A model generated the notes under the pieces. It was given only the letters and a program-made list of their open reading frames with translations. It made no database searches and was not told where the DNA came from. Position numbers and translations under genes: made by a program. This document shows, one piece after another, positions 38,680 through 49,167 of a DNA stretch of 64,000 bases. The stretch's first letter is position 1, and the number at the start of each line of letters is the position of its first letter. This DNA comes from Hyaloraphidium curvatum (taxonomy: Eukaryota; Monoblepharomycota; Hyaloraphidiomycetes; Hyaloraphidiales; Hyaloraphidiaceae): the NCBI GenBank assembly GCA_025558095.1, contig JAIVFI010000014.1:620001-684000 (forward strand), in the 5' to 3' direction.

Positions 38680-40751
38680 ATGTCATCGAACGGATCTCCG
38701 GCCGCCCCGGCTGCGGACCCGCCGCGGCCGCGGTCCGCGCTGAAGCGGCCGTCGGGGGCAACGCCCTCCGACGCGCCCCGCCGGCCGCGCCTCCCCGCGC
38801 CGCAGCCGCTGCCGCCGCCGGCGCTCACGTCGTTCCCCGAGCCGCCGGGCCGCACGCAGTCGTCCCTCTCGCTGGCCGCGGGCTCGGTGCGCTCGGCGCT
38901 CAACTCAACATTCATCTCGCCGAGCACGGGCAACGAATACGACGTGCTGTCGACCATCGTGGTCGTGGCCGTGATGCTGGTCGCGGGCACCTGCAACACG
39001 ATCCTGAACAAGCTGCAGGACCAGACCTGCGGTGGGTCATCCCGAGGCCTCCTGGACGCGCCACCTGGTTGCTGACGCCTCCCCGTGCGGTGCCACGCGT
39101 CCTTCAATTTTCTCCCGTGCCTCTACTGCTGCCAATGTGCTCGCAGTGCGGAATTGCGACGACCCGGACCCGGCGAACCACCGGGGGTTCGAGCAGCCGC
39201 TGTGGCAGACCCTCAACATGTTCCTCGGCGAGTGGCTCTGCCTCGTCATCATGTACGCCGTGCGCACCTTTGCCGGCTTCCGCGGGTGGCGCAAGTGTGG
39301 GTGCTTGGGCCGGAGGGCTTTGCCCCGTCGGTTATCTCACCACCCGACTTGGCCGCCAGCGCTCTACCGCACCTTCTACGGCTCCATGCCCACCGAGCTC
39401 GACCCCGACGACGACATGCCCGCGCCCTACACCGTCCCCGCCACCCCGTCGTCGCTGCTCAACCCTAACGGCGCCGGGCAGGGCAACGGCGACGCCGAGG
39501 GCCGCCCTCCCCTGCTCAAGATCACGCGGCCGGGTTCGTCCACAGTGCGCAGCGTACAGCTGCCTTCACCGGCGCCTTCGAACGGGTACCGTCGCCTGCC
39601 GCGGGAGGAGGTGGTGGTGGACGACGTGGCCGAGGCGGCGGGCGATGGGCCGTCGGAGGAGGAGCCCGTGCGGGTCGGGAACGTGGGCAAGGTGCCCAAC
39701 GTTGTCGTGCGCGAGTTTGGGGACGAGCTCGAGGAGCTGCACGGGTGGAAGGTGTTCCTGCTCATGATACCCACCGTCTGCGACATCATCGGGACCACGG
39801 TGGGCTCTCTCGGCCGAAGCCAGCATTGCGTTGCCCAACCTGATCTCCCGCGCCCCGCACAGCTGATGAACGTCGGCTTGCTCTACACCACGGCCTCCAT
39901 CTACCAGATGCTCCGCGGCTCCGTGGTCCTCTGCACCGGCATCCTCTCCTTCCTCTTCCTGCGGCGCCGCCTCTTCCTCTTCCAATGGCTCGCCCTCCTC
40001 GTCATCGTCGTCGGCATCGGCATCGTCGGCGCCAGCCCCCTCCTCGAATCCCACACCCCTGCGGGCGGCAGCACCCCGGGCCTGCTGCAAGCCCTGTTCC
40101 AGGCCGACGACCCGTCCCGCGTCCTCGCGGGCACCTTCATGATCCTCCTCGCGCAGCTCTTCACCTCGTCCCAGTTCATCATCGAGGAGCGGCTGCTGGC
40201 GCGCTACTCGGTGCACCCCATGGAGGCCATCGGGTACGAGGGCAGCTTCGGCCTGCTCTTCCTCTTCCTGCTCGCGCCGCCGGCCTATTTCATCTGGGGC
40301 CGGCACGACCCCGAATCGTGGTTCAACGTGCCCGTCGCGTGGGAGCAGGTCATCTCGTCCCCGCTGATCTGGGGCGCCGGGATCGGCTGCGTTTTCTCGA
40401 TAGCGGCCTTCAACGGGACCGGGCTCGAGGTGACCAAACGGCTCACGGCCACGAGCAGGAGCACCGTGGACGCGTGCAGGACCATCCTGATCTGGGGGGT
40501 GAGCATGGCGCTGGGGTGGGAGTCGTTCAGGGTGCTGCAGGTGTGCGGGTTCGTCGGTGGGTTGCTCTTGCCGCGGCGTTGAGGGCGATCGGGAAGCTAA
40601 CGCGCCGCCCCCCAAAGTGCTGTTGTACGGCACCTTCACGTTCAACGGGATCGTGCCGCCGCCCGCTTGCCTGGCACCGCGGATCGAGGACGCGGAGGGG
40701 GTCAAGAGGCCGCTGCTGGCGCCGCCGCGCGAGGAGGACGAGGAGCGGTGA
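38680..40751 (+). CDS. SLC35F6: SLC35F6-like drug/metabolite-superfamily transporter
   Basis: Five exons: 38680-39031, 39147-39296, 39360-39799, 39863-40556 and 40618-40751, 589 residues. After a Pro/Ser-rich cytosolic tail come ten or so helices: LSTIVVVAVMLVAGTCNTILNKLQDQTC, FLGEWLCLVIMYAV, a long acidic loop, then VFLLMIPTVCDIIGTT joined to LMNVGLLYTTASIYQMLRGS (the family's second-half signature), VLCTGILSFLFLRRRLF, FMILLAQLFTSSQFIIEERLL, EGSFGLLFLFLLAPP and LTATSRSTVDACRTILIWG. This order is that of SLC35F6-type proteins, known from lysosome or mitochondria in animals. Donors are GTGGGT, GTGGGC or equivalents. The last intron is needed to add the LLYGTFTFNGIV segment. Substrate unknown. 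Confidence 0.85.
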
Positions 40752-41088
40752 CGGCAAAGGAACGGTATGATCGGCGGAAGGGGAATGGATGCTCATTCCC
40801 ATCTTTGTTGGTTCCTCGTCCGTCTTTGCTTGTCGCTTTGTCCGATAGCGGATTCGCACTCCAGCGAGTTGTATTTGACGGAACGCTCTTGTGGGCATTG
40901 AAGGCAGTGGTAGGCCACCAGTAGACGGTTGCTGGATCGAGACGCTTGACCATTGCCGGACCTCAGCGAGAGTTGCGGGGTCCATCGTCGTTTATCATCC
41001 GTTTCACACCACCTGTACACCGCTCATGCCACGGCATACCCTCACACGTGCTGGAGCCTGGCATATGTACCACCGTTCCCGCCTCTGC
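40752..41088. other. Intergenic, convergent 3' flanks
   Basis: 337 bp between two convergent stops, AT-richer than coding DNA. No gene, repeat or RNA element recognised. Confidence 0.5.
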
Positions 41089-42720
41089 TCAGCCAGGGCA
41101 TATGGTCTGCGGCGTGAACGAGACCCCGAGTCCCCTAAGCACGGTCCACAGCGCGGCGAGGATGGGTACCAGCGCCACGATGAGGCTCCTCACGGTCCCG
41201 ACGGTGACGCTCACGCCGAGGAACCTCGCCCGCAGTAGCCCGACATCACGGAACGAGTCCAGCAGGTCCGCGTGGTGCTGCATCAGGGCCGCGGTGGGCG
41301 GATCTCGGACGTCGACGAGGAGGCCGAGGATGTCCTGGCGCGCGGCCGTGTAGAGCTCGACGATGTCGTCGATCTGCGAGTTGGCGGCGGCGACGGAGAT
41401 GAGGTCGCCGAGGATGTGGGAGAAGTAGAATAGTTGGATGATGATGCACCACGCGGGCAAGCAGGCGCCGAAGATCATGTAGATGACGGCGCCGGAGAGT
41501 TCCACCGCCATTATGCTGAAGATGCTCTTGTCCGAGTTGGCCGAGAGAACAAACAGGGAACGCCATTGGATGGTGAGGCGGCGGTGCAGCTGTACGTAGA
41601 GCTCTTGGGAAGTGGGCGGGGGATCCGAGCCCTCGGCGCACCTTTCGAGCTTGTACATGAGCGATCGGATGGCCGCAGAACAAGCACGATGCTGCAAACG
41701 GTGCGCAAGCTGGAGCGGAGCGATGGCCGCAGGTCGGGCAAAGAAGTGGAGGAAGATTTGGACGAACGAGTTGCCGATAACTGGATGAAGCGGTGAGTCC
41801 AAGGTGCACAATGATGCCGCACAGCGAAGCAACCCACGGAACCATACGGCAAAGAATGCCCACCACGAATTCCAAAGAAGCGAGCCGAAATAGACGAGTT
41901 GGGTGTAAGTCCGCATGATGAGCACGGCCGTGCCGAACATCCAGAACACGGTAGCATGGAGGAGCCACATGGCGGCGGCAGAGCGTACGACTTCTCCACC
42001 ACAGGAGCGGGCCGCACAGGGGCACAGCCTATCGCCGGGTTGGTGCCGGACCAGCCACGGCGTTTGCGCCCGCGCATCGTCACCGAGCTTTTCCAGCCCG
42101 CCGTTTGTGCCGGCAAAGACCGCAAGTGCCGACCAGCGCGAGAACCCTGCACAGGAGTGGTGGTCGAGGGAAACAGGAGCGGGTCCCGCCTCACGTTTGC
42201 CCTCTGGCCGCGTTTCTCCGTGGCCGGCGTTGCTGCTGAGCTCTGTCCTGAACATGCCAACGAGGAACGTCACGAGGAGAAAGAACTGAGAGATGCAGAT
42301 TGCTGTTGTGCCGGCCACCATGTGCGGGTACGAGAACGCGCCGAGTACGCCGTTGAAGTGCCATAGAGCGACGACGAGCGCCACGTTCGGCAGGGTGGAG
42401 GTAACAAAGATGCGGATTCCCGGCCGCACGATCAGCGGCGTCAGCCAGAGGTGCACCCGCGCCAAAATGCGCAGGAGCGGCCACGGAGAAAGCGAGCGCA
42501 GGAGCACGTCGCGCGTGAGGGGCCGGGCCTCGCGGGCGGGCGCCGCCGGGTCCGCCGCGGCGGCACGCCACGGATGCGGGGCCGGGGGTGCCGGGGGCGC
42601 GGGAAAGAGGCACAACCATTCCACGGGGAGGAGCGAGTCGGGCGGCAGCACATCGAGAGGCCCGTTGGGAGACAGAGCGCCATCGGTCTGCCGTCGCCTA
42701 GAGCTCCCTTCCGCTTCCAT
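41089..42720 (-). CDS. Family-M multi-spanning membrane protein, copy D (single exon)
   Basis: 543 residues without an intron, the clearest member for topology. LPVEWLCLFPAP lies at residues 31-42 and ARPLTRDVLLRSL at 65-77. Helix 1 (about 104-127) and helix 2 (131-157) are followed by FSRWSAL (193-199) and HQPGDRLCPCAARSCGG with cysteines at 233, 235 and 240. Helices 3 (247-282) and 4 (285-306) follow, then a long loop with ELYVQLHRRLTIQWRS (373-388), helices 5-6 (400-437) with FGACLPAWC in between, NSQIDDIVELYTAARQDI (447-464) and helix 7 (504-530) before GLGVSFTPQTICPG. Seven helices with a long loop between 4 and 5 resemble insect gustatory-receptor-like channels; this is inference. It is 308 bp from copy E on the same strand. 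Confidence 0.78.
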   Translation of the reverse strand: MEAEGSSRRRQTDGALSPNGPLDVLPPDSLLPVEWLCLFPAPPAPPAPHPWRAAAADPAAPAREARPLTRDVLLRSLSPWPLLRILARVHLWLTPLIVRPGIRIFVTSTLPNVALVVALWHFNGVLGAFSYPHMVAGTTAICISQFFLLVTFLVGMFRTELSSNAGHGETRPEGKREAGPAPVSLDHHSCAGFSRWSALAVFAGTNGGLEKLGDDARAQTPWLVRHQPGDRLCPCAARSCGGEVVRSAAAMWLLHATVFWMFGTAVLIMRTYTQLVYFGSLLWNSWWAFFAVWFRGLLRCAASLCTLDSPLHPVIGNSFVQIFLHFFARPAAIAPLQLAHRLQHRACSAAIRSLMYKLERCAEGSDPPPTSQELYVQLHRRLTIQWRSLFVLSANSDKSIFSIMAVELSGAVIYMIFGACLPAWCIIIQLFYFSHILGDLISVAAANSQIDDIVELYTAARQDILGLLVDVRDPPTAALMQHHADLLDSFRDVGLLRARFLGVSVTVGTVRSLIVALVPILAALWTVLRGLGVSFTPQTICPG

Positions 42721-43028
42721 GCCGCGGAAGGCGTGCGTTCTCGCCGCCCTGGCTGGTCAAGGTAACTAACTTAGAAGCTCAACTCTTGTGGGACATCGGA
42801 GGTGAGCGTTTCACAGGGAGCCTTCTTTCGAAAGTCGGGGTGGAACTTGCGCTGATCGGCGAGACTTCCCTCGCAATCGCATCGTCAATAGCTTGGTAAG
42901 GACGGAAAAGCCATTTCACTTGCATTCAAGGCATACATAGTCATCCGCCACCAAACTGTACGTCGCTCGTGCCATAGCTTTCCTCCTCCCGTGCCGTACC
43001 GCCTATGACCTCTCCCACGAACCTGATC
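42721..43028. other. Spacer between tandem family-M copies D and E
   Basis: 308 bp between the start of copy D and the stop of copy E, both on the minus strand. AT-richer at 42760-42990. It must hold the copy D promoter and the copy E 3' end. No motif was identified. Confidence 0.45.
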
Positions 43029-44628
43029 TCACCCAGGACACACACTCTGCAGCGTCACCGTCACCCCCCCGCCCCGCAGCAGCCCCACCAACCCCACCAC
43101 GACGGTGAAGGCCGCGAGCAGCAGCGTCCGAAGGGCCCCAAACGTCACGACGAAGCCGAGGAACCTGGCCCTGTAGCGCGACGGATCCGCGTAGGTCCGC
43201 AGCGCGGCGGCGTGGCTCCAGACGAGCGTCCTGTCGGTACCGGGAGGGGCCGGGCGGAGAAGGAGGAGGGAGATGCGGTCCGCGGCGGCGAGGTAGAGAG
43301 CTGCCGTGCCGTCGATATGGTGGTTCTGTACAGCGACGGCGCAGAGGTTCGCGAGGAGGCCGTAGCATACAAGGGACAAGCCGGCAATAGTCCACGCAGG
43401 GACACAGGAAGCGCCGAGCTGCAACAGGGCATCAAGTTAGAAGCGCTTCGCGAATGAGCGTCGCTCATGCACGCACTATGTTGATCATCAGGGTCACCAC
43501 TTCGAGCAGAATCCCGAAAGCAAAAACCTTCCGGATGCTGTCGCTGACCGTCCTATGCACACGCCAATCGGAGGTAAGCCACGGATGCAGCCAGGTGTAG
43601 GGTTCCACGGCGGGCGCGACTGCTGGAATGCAATCCAGGTGCCAGCGGGCCTCCAATCGCTTCACCAAATCCGAAAGGGCGAAGGAAAGGAGGCGTCGCC
43701 GAAGACGGTTGGAGATATCGAAGTCGTGTGGCACATACGTTCCGTTGGATATGCAGGTCATCACGAAGGCGTGGATTACAGCACTCAGAGTCGTGAAGGC
43801 GAGAAGGAAGGCTGCCCGAGGAGTGGTCCAGGTGCGCGGAGAAAAGGTCACGCAAATGGTCCAAAGTCCTAGCAGAACCCAGGCACCGAGAGGGCCGCAG
43901 AAGCCAACTACGATCTTCAGCGTCCACGCGTAGTGTGCGTTCTTTTCCGGGATTCCACCGGCGCATTCCTTCCTGGGACACGGGCACAAGGGGTCGTCGG
44001 GGTCGTGACGAAGCAGGCAATCTTCCGTTGCTTTTTCCAGCTCTGGTTCGCCCTCCGAGACTCTGCTGGCATCGACTAGCTGCGCCCATCTGACGAGGTC
44101 CGCGGCCCAGTGGCCGTCCAGGGCAGTGCCGGCGCCGTTGGCGGTTGGACGCCAGCCACCCGAGACAAAGTGAATCAAGGTCCATCCATAGCCGTTAACC
44201 AAGAAAGCTAGTGTTCCGACGGCGAGGTGCCGGGCGCTGAAGGTGCCGTCGTTGAACGGGATGATTAGTATACCAGACGCTAGCAGCACCGACATGTAGA
44301 TCAAGTGGTAAAGCCAAGGCCGCGTATAGCCGCGGGTAAGCTTGATCACGGCGAACTGGAGGGCCAGCTGGGCGCGTTGGAACGGGAACCTCTTGAGCGA
44401 GTCCAGCATCGAGTCCGGCGTAAGGGGCCGCGCCAAACGCGCCGGCAGGGCGGGGTCCGCCGTCGGGAGAAGGAGATCGCGAGGCACGCGCGCGTCTGGG
44501 GCCGGCGGACGCGGGAACACCGCGAGGAAGTCGGCCGGGCCGAGCGTCGCCAGGCGGTCCCCCGCGGGAATCAGGGGCTCCGTGGGGGTTCCGGCAGGCT
44601 GGGAGGCAGAAAGCTCCATCTCTAACAT
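43029..44628 (-). CDS. Family-M multi-spanning membrane protein, copy E
   Basis: Exons 44628-43477 and 43418-43029 give 513 residues from ATG 44628-44626. Family blocks: LGPADFLAVFPRPP (the usual EW is DF here), ARPLTPDSMLDSL, DLVRWAQLV, RHDPDDPLCPCPRKECAGG with cysteines at 215, 217 and 222, EPYTWLHPWLTSDWRVH, then after the 58-nt intron (GTGCGT donor, TTGCAG acceptor) LGASCVPAWTIAGLSLV, NHHIDGTAALYLAAADRI and the last helix FGALRTLLLAAFTVVVGLV, ending LQSVCPG. Intron position equals that in copies B and C, so the family had this intron before it spread, while copies A and D lack it. Function unknown. Confidence 0.76.
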
Positions 44629-44811
44629 ATCTTCCAATGGTCAGAGGAAGTGACGGCACTCGATCGAGTTCGTATGCATGTGGGCCGTCGATCGCGCACA
44701 ATCTCGTTCCGCGTCGTTGCCCCCCACCCCTAAGCGACCGCTTCTTGGCCAAAAGGGCAGAATTACGCGTCTCGGACATCTTCCCGGCGGATATCGGGCG
44801 CCGCAGCCGGG
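44629..44811. promoter_or_regulatory. Divergent promoter region, family-M copy E and cystinosin-like gene
   Basis: 183 bp between opposite start codons. GC content is slightly lower than in the flanking genes. No TATA or CCAAT element was recognised. Confidence 0.4.
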
Positions 44812-45678
44812 ATGCGCTCCGACGACGCGACCTGGAGCGCGGTCTCCCAGGTCCTCGGTTGGTCCTTCTTCTTGGCCTGGAGCCTCTCCTTCTGGCCGCA
44901 GGTGGTCCTCAACCACCGCCGAAAGAGCGTCGCAGGCCTGAGCTTTGACTTTGTTGCCCTGAACCTGCTCGGATTCGCGTGCCTGACGGGGTACACCGCG
45001 GCCTTCCGCTTTTCCGATGCGGTCCGCGACGAGTATGCAAAGAGACACGGCGGTGCACCGCCCCTTGTGGACGCCAACGACCTCGTCTTTGCTGCGCACG
45101 CGTTCCTGGCGACCGCTGTCGTGGTGTTGCAGGTGATCTTCCTGGACCGCGGCGGGCAGCGCGTGTCGCCCTGGGCGTGGGCATTCCTCGGGATTGCAGG
45201 CGGGGTGCTGCTCGCCACATCGGGTACCGTGGCGTTTGCGGACGGTAAGCTCGGCGGGACGCGGCTGGAGTGGCTCGACGTGGTCTACGCGGCCTCGACG
45301 GTCAAGCTCCTCGTGACTTTGGTCAAGTACCTGCCCCAAGTCGTCCTGAACTACCAACGGCGATCGACTGCAGGCTGGAGCATTACCAACATCTGGTTGG
45401 ACGCCACCGGCGGCGTGCTCTCCCTGCTCCAGCTTCTCCTGGACGCGGCCGTGTCGGGGCACTGGGAGGGCGTAGTGGGGAATCCCGTCAAGCTGGGCAT
45501 GTCGTTTCTCAGCCTTGCATTCGACGCGTTTTTTTTCGTGCAGCATTACGCGTTGTACGGTCCGGGGAAGGCGGCGGACGAGGAGGTCGGGAATGGGATC
45601 GCCGAGGACGGGCAGCCTGCGCGAGGCGGGAGAGAGACGGACCCGCTGCTCGGGCCGAGGCCGGCGGTGCCTCGCTAG
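44812..45678 (+). CDS. CTNS: Cystinosin-like lysosomal/vacuolar PQ-loop transporter
   Basis: Single exon, 288 residues. Two PQ-loop repeats are clear: SFWPQVVLNHRRKSVAGLSF near residues 24-43 and KYLPQVVLNYQRRSTAGWS near residues 179-197, each followed by an aromatic-rich helix. GFACLTGYTAAFRFSD after the first repeat and NIWLDATGGVLSLLQLLLD after the second are typical of cystinosins, which export cystine with H+ from lysosomes or vacuoles. FFVQHYALYG near the end matches the seventh helix. The C-terminal tail lacks a clear GYDQL-type sorting signal. Size and repeat order fit the cystinosin subfamily better than other PQ-loop proteins. Confidence 0.9.
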   Translation: MRSDDATWSAVSQVLGWSFFLAWSLSFWPQVVLNHRRKSVAGLSFDFVALNLLGFACLTGYTAAFRFSDAVRDEYAKRHGGAPPLVDANDLVFAAHAFLATAVVVLQVIFLDRGGQRVSPWAWAFLGIAGGVLLATSGTVAFADGKLGGTRLEWLDVVYAASTVKLLVTLVKYLPQVVLNYQRRSTAGWSITNIWLDATGGVLSLLQLLLDAAVSGHWEGVVGNPVKLGMSFLSLAFDAFFFVQHYALYGPGKAADEEVGNGIAEDGQPARGGRETDPLLGPRPAVPR

Positions 45679-45957
45679 CTGGCACCGCTGTGACTCTTTA
45701 CCGGTGCGCGAACGGACACTGACTCTAACTTGCGCTGCGGAAGTCTGATCCGCGCTACCGCCGCTCCCTACCTTGCAAGCTGTGCCGCGGAGCGGCCCCG
45801 CGAGCGCCAGCGAGCCCCGCGGCAGCGGGCGCGTACCCACGCCGCAGGCAGGCACGTTATGGCAAGCGTCATTGAACCAAAGCTATGGCCAGTAGTTGCT
45901 TGACAGCATCAGGGAGCTTGTTACGGCATATAGCACGTCTATGTCTCTTGCTCTATC

Positions 45958-48145
45958 CTATCGCGGCTCCCCATGGCCGTTCACCAGCGATGCATCGCTC
46001 CCGAGCGGCACATCGACCATCTCCCCCGCGCTTGTCCCCGCGCCGTGCCCCGCCTCGAGCTCCGTCACGCTCCTCGCCACCCCCCTCGACAAGCCCAGCT
46101 TGGCCGCCTCGGGCAGCGTCTCGAGCGGCAGCGCGAAGCATATCCCAGCGGCAAAGACCAGGATGCCCGCGGACACGAAGGGCAGCAGCGCGTTGCGGTA
46201 CCACACGTCCGCCGAGAGCAGCGCGCCGCTCATGGTCGGGGCGAGCATGGAGGAGAAGCGGCCGAGGGACATGGCGAGGCCGAGGAGCTGCGTGCGATGC
46301 GCAGTGGGGTACAGTTCGGGCGTGTAGAGCCAGAGGGCGGTGGATGAGATCTGCCAGCCGACGTTGAAGAGGACGCTGGTGGCTCTGCGGATCTGGAGTC
46401 AGCTGCGATCGGCGTTTCCAGGGGAATGGGACCCACAGGCTGCCGGCCTCGAGAGCAGCATGCTGAGAGGGATCGTTCTTGGCGGCCTCGAAGGCGACGG
46501 CACCGAAACCGGCGAGCGAGGCGGCCATGAAGAGCGTGGCGGTCCAGATGGTCCCCACGCGCCCCAGGGGCGGCCAGTCGAGCATGTACCGGCAGACGAC
46601 GGCGGAGGGGATGGCGGCGACTGTAAGGGCATGGTGAGTGGGCTGTAGCGGACAACCGGTGGTTGATCCCACCCGTGTAGATGACGAGGTCGCGATACGT
46701 AGCGCTCTCGTTCGTCAGGCCCATGTTGGTCAGGAGTACGGCAAGGAAGCTGCTGAATGAGACTCCGCCCAGGTAGTAGACGAACCAGAAGATGAAGAGG
46801 AGGATGCTCGTGGTGCGGAGCAACGGATCGTTCGCCACCGCGGCGTTCCAAGTGTCCCGAACCGAGGCGACGGCAAACTTGACGCCGTCGAGCACCTTGG
46901 TGAACCAGTTGCGGTTGTCGACGCCCTTTTCCACCACCACGCGATTCCGCGGCTCCCTCCCCGCGCCGACGCCAAAGTGCTCCTCGAAAGCAAACTCCTC
47001 CTTCTCCCCCAGCGGATCCCGGTTGTACTCTGCCACCCGCCTCAGATCCCTCGACGCCCCCTCCCAGTCGTCCTTGGTCGCGGAAAAGTACGGCGTCTCG
47101 TACAGCGGCAGCAGCAAGCGGCGGCACGCGAGCATGACGAGATTGATCCCGGCCAGGATGAGCGTGAACACGCGCCACGAGGAGGTGCCGACGTAGGCGG
47201 GGTGGTCGAAGAGGGTGAGCTCCAAGGGCATGATCGCCCAGGCGAGGAGCGAGGGGACCACGGAGCCGCACCAGAAGATCATGTTCCTTTTCGGGCGCGG
47301 GGTCAGACAGCGGATGGGCGCCGGTGTCGGTCGCGGACTTACATGTAGGACATGACGGAGCCCATTTCCTTGGGGATCCACTCGAGGAAGAGGCACGAAT
47401 CCAGGGCGACGTTGCCTCCGTAGGACATGCCCAGGAGCGTCGCGAACACGCACACGCCGCCGAACGCGGGCATGAGGGCCATCAGGATGCCGCTGAAGCC
47501 GCAGAGGCCGAGGGTCACGCCGAATGTCAGCCGGCGGCCGTAGTAGGCCGCGAAAGCGCCCCAGATGATCTCGCCCAACGCGGAGCCGAAGTAGAACAAC
47601 GTGAGCATCAGACCTGTCATGCTGGGGGAGAGGTTGAAGGCCGCCGTGATCCCGGGCATCATGAAGGAGATGCCCGTCCACCACAGCGCGTCGTTGGCCC
47701 AGCCCAACGAACAGAGAGCAAATAGTCGGTGCTGGTAGCGGCCGTAGCCGACCCGCCGCAGCGCCTCCTCGATCCAGTCCTCGTGCGTCTTTTCGTGCGG
47801 CAGTTTTCCTGCCGAAGTCTTTGCCCGCGTGTCCGCCGACCGCAGCTCCAGCGCCACGGAGCCCGCGACCGAGGCGCCGAAGGCCTGCATCGGCGTGTTG
47901 ATGTCCGGCACCACCGAATGCACCCGCAGCGCCTCGGCCACGGTATGTGCGCGCCGGGAGCTCGGCTTCTCGGGGGCCGCCTTGACGGGCACGGTCTTCG
48001 ACGACGGGGGCAACGCTGCGGCCGCCGGGGACGCGGAGCTCGCGGCGTCCCCTGGCGCGTGCCGCGTCTCCTCCGAGAGCGGCATCGCGATGGCCGTCCT
48101 CGCCATCTCCGGAACCGCAGCGCCCGCAGGCAAATTGGCGTCCAT
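45958..48145 (-). CDS. Major facilitator superfamily transporter (SV2/SVOP or sugar-porter type)
   Basis: Four exons: 48145-47343, 47286-46673, 46620-46437 and 46384-45958, 675 residues. After a 115-residue cytosolic tail comes RRVGYGRYQHRLFALCSLGW and then WANDALWWTGISFMMPGIT, the start of a family with G-x-G-x-F/Y-Q. The MFS loop 2-3 motif is IIWGAFAAYYGRRLTFG. A large central loop includes SATKDDWEGASRDLRRVAEYN. The second half has SILLFIFWFVYYLGG, VAAIPSAVVCRYMLDWPPLGR, then TALWLYTPELYPTAHRT, the PESPR-like/ELYPT block of SV2-like and sugar porters. Introns are 52-56 nt; donors are GTAAGT, GTGGGA and GTGGGT. Substrate cannot be inferred. It ends close to the cystinosin-like gene (convergent). 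Confidence 0.82.
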
Positions 48146-48471
48146 CGCTGCCGCAGCAAGGCAAGAGCCGAGAGATGTGTTGGCCAGGGTCGTCGATCCG
48201 AGCGCCCCGCCCGCGCAACAAAGGTCCCCCGCTTCCCGCTCCCTGGCCAGCCAGCGACACAGGCAGCGGCTTCCGTTCCTAATGATGGCCGATCGATGGA
48301 CAGGCGGCGATAGAAACCCATCTTTTCGCTATAAGACATCCGCTACGCCGGTTGAAACCGTATGGAAAACCGCCCCGTCCTGCTTCCTTCAAATGTAGAG
48401 CCCCCGATTCGTCCGATCCTGCTTGATTCATCTGATCTCTTCTTCTTGAACGAAAAGAAACCTCGGAATCT

Positions 48472-49167
48472 TTACTGCTCGAGGTGCACGCCCTCCGGGG
48501 GCTCCCACTGAGCGTGCGGGGGCTCGACGAGCGTGTCTGGACGGATACGCGTCAGATCGCGCAAGAAACACCGACACCACACGCGCAACACCCACTGACG
48601 AAGTACAGGCACCCGTTGGTGTGGTCGTGCAGGACGGACCAACCCCTGGGCATGTCGGGGTCCTGCGGCGGCGGGCCGGGGGGCGGGGGGAAGTACGAGC
48701 CGGGCGGGGCGTACCAGGTGACCATGGGGGGGTTCACGTTGGTGTCTGGCATCGGGATCAGCGACTTGCGGCGCGGGATCGCGGGATGTGCTGCACCCAC
48801 CGACGAAGAAGTACTCGCCCGAGCTCGGGTCCTGCTGCCTGATCCAGCCGGCGGGGAGCGACGGCTTCTGCGGCTGCTGCGGCGGGCCCTGGGTGTGCGG
48901 CATCGGCGGGGGCGCCACGGCGACGACCTGCGGGGCCGGGGCCGGGGCCGGGGCGGCGCGCGGCGCGGCGGGCTGCTCGGCGTAGTACGCCTGCTGGGGC
49001 TGCTGCGGGGCCCCGCCGCCGGCACCAGCGGCGACACCAGCTTGGTACGCTTGCTGTTGCTGCTGGGCAGCCATCTGCTGCTGCTGCTGAGCCATATAGG
49101 CCTGCTCCTGCTTCTTCTCGGCATGGTTGCTGGCGACCGCGGCGCCGACCACGAGGCCGGTCACCAT
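48472..49167 (-). CDS. Protein with two WW domains
   Basis: Exons 49167-48801, 48745-48596 and 48536-48472 give 193 residues. It begins with a small-residue hydrophobic segment (MVTGLVVGAAVASNHAEKK), then a Gln/Ala/Pro-rich region. The first WW domain is LPAGWIRQQDPSSGEYFFV joined over intron 1 to DTNVNPPMVTWYAPP. The second is MPRGWSVLHDHTNGCLYFV joined over intron 2 to NTLVEPPHAQWEPPEG. Both introns interrupt at the same phase right after the YF-V strand, so the domains arose by exon duplication. WW domains bind Pro-rich ligands. The N-terminal glycine-rich segment might be membrane-associated. An upstream exon cannot be excluded. Confidence 0.82.
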   Translation of the reverse strand: MVTGLVVGAAVASNHAEKKQEQAYMAQQQQQMAAQQQQQAYQAGVAAGAGGGAPQQPQQAYYAEQPAAPRAAPAPAPAPQVVAVAPPPMPHTQGPPQQPQKPSLPAGWIRQQDPSSGEYFFVGGCSTSRDPAPQVADPDARHQREPPHGHLVRPARLVLPPAPRPAAAGPRHAQGLVRPARPHQRVPVLRQWVLRVWCRCFLRDLTRIRPDTLVEPPHAQWEPPEGVHLEQ

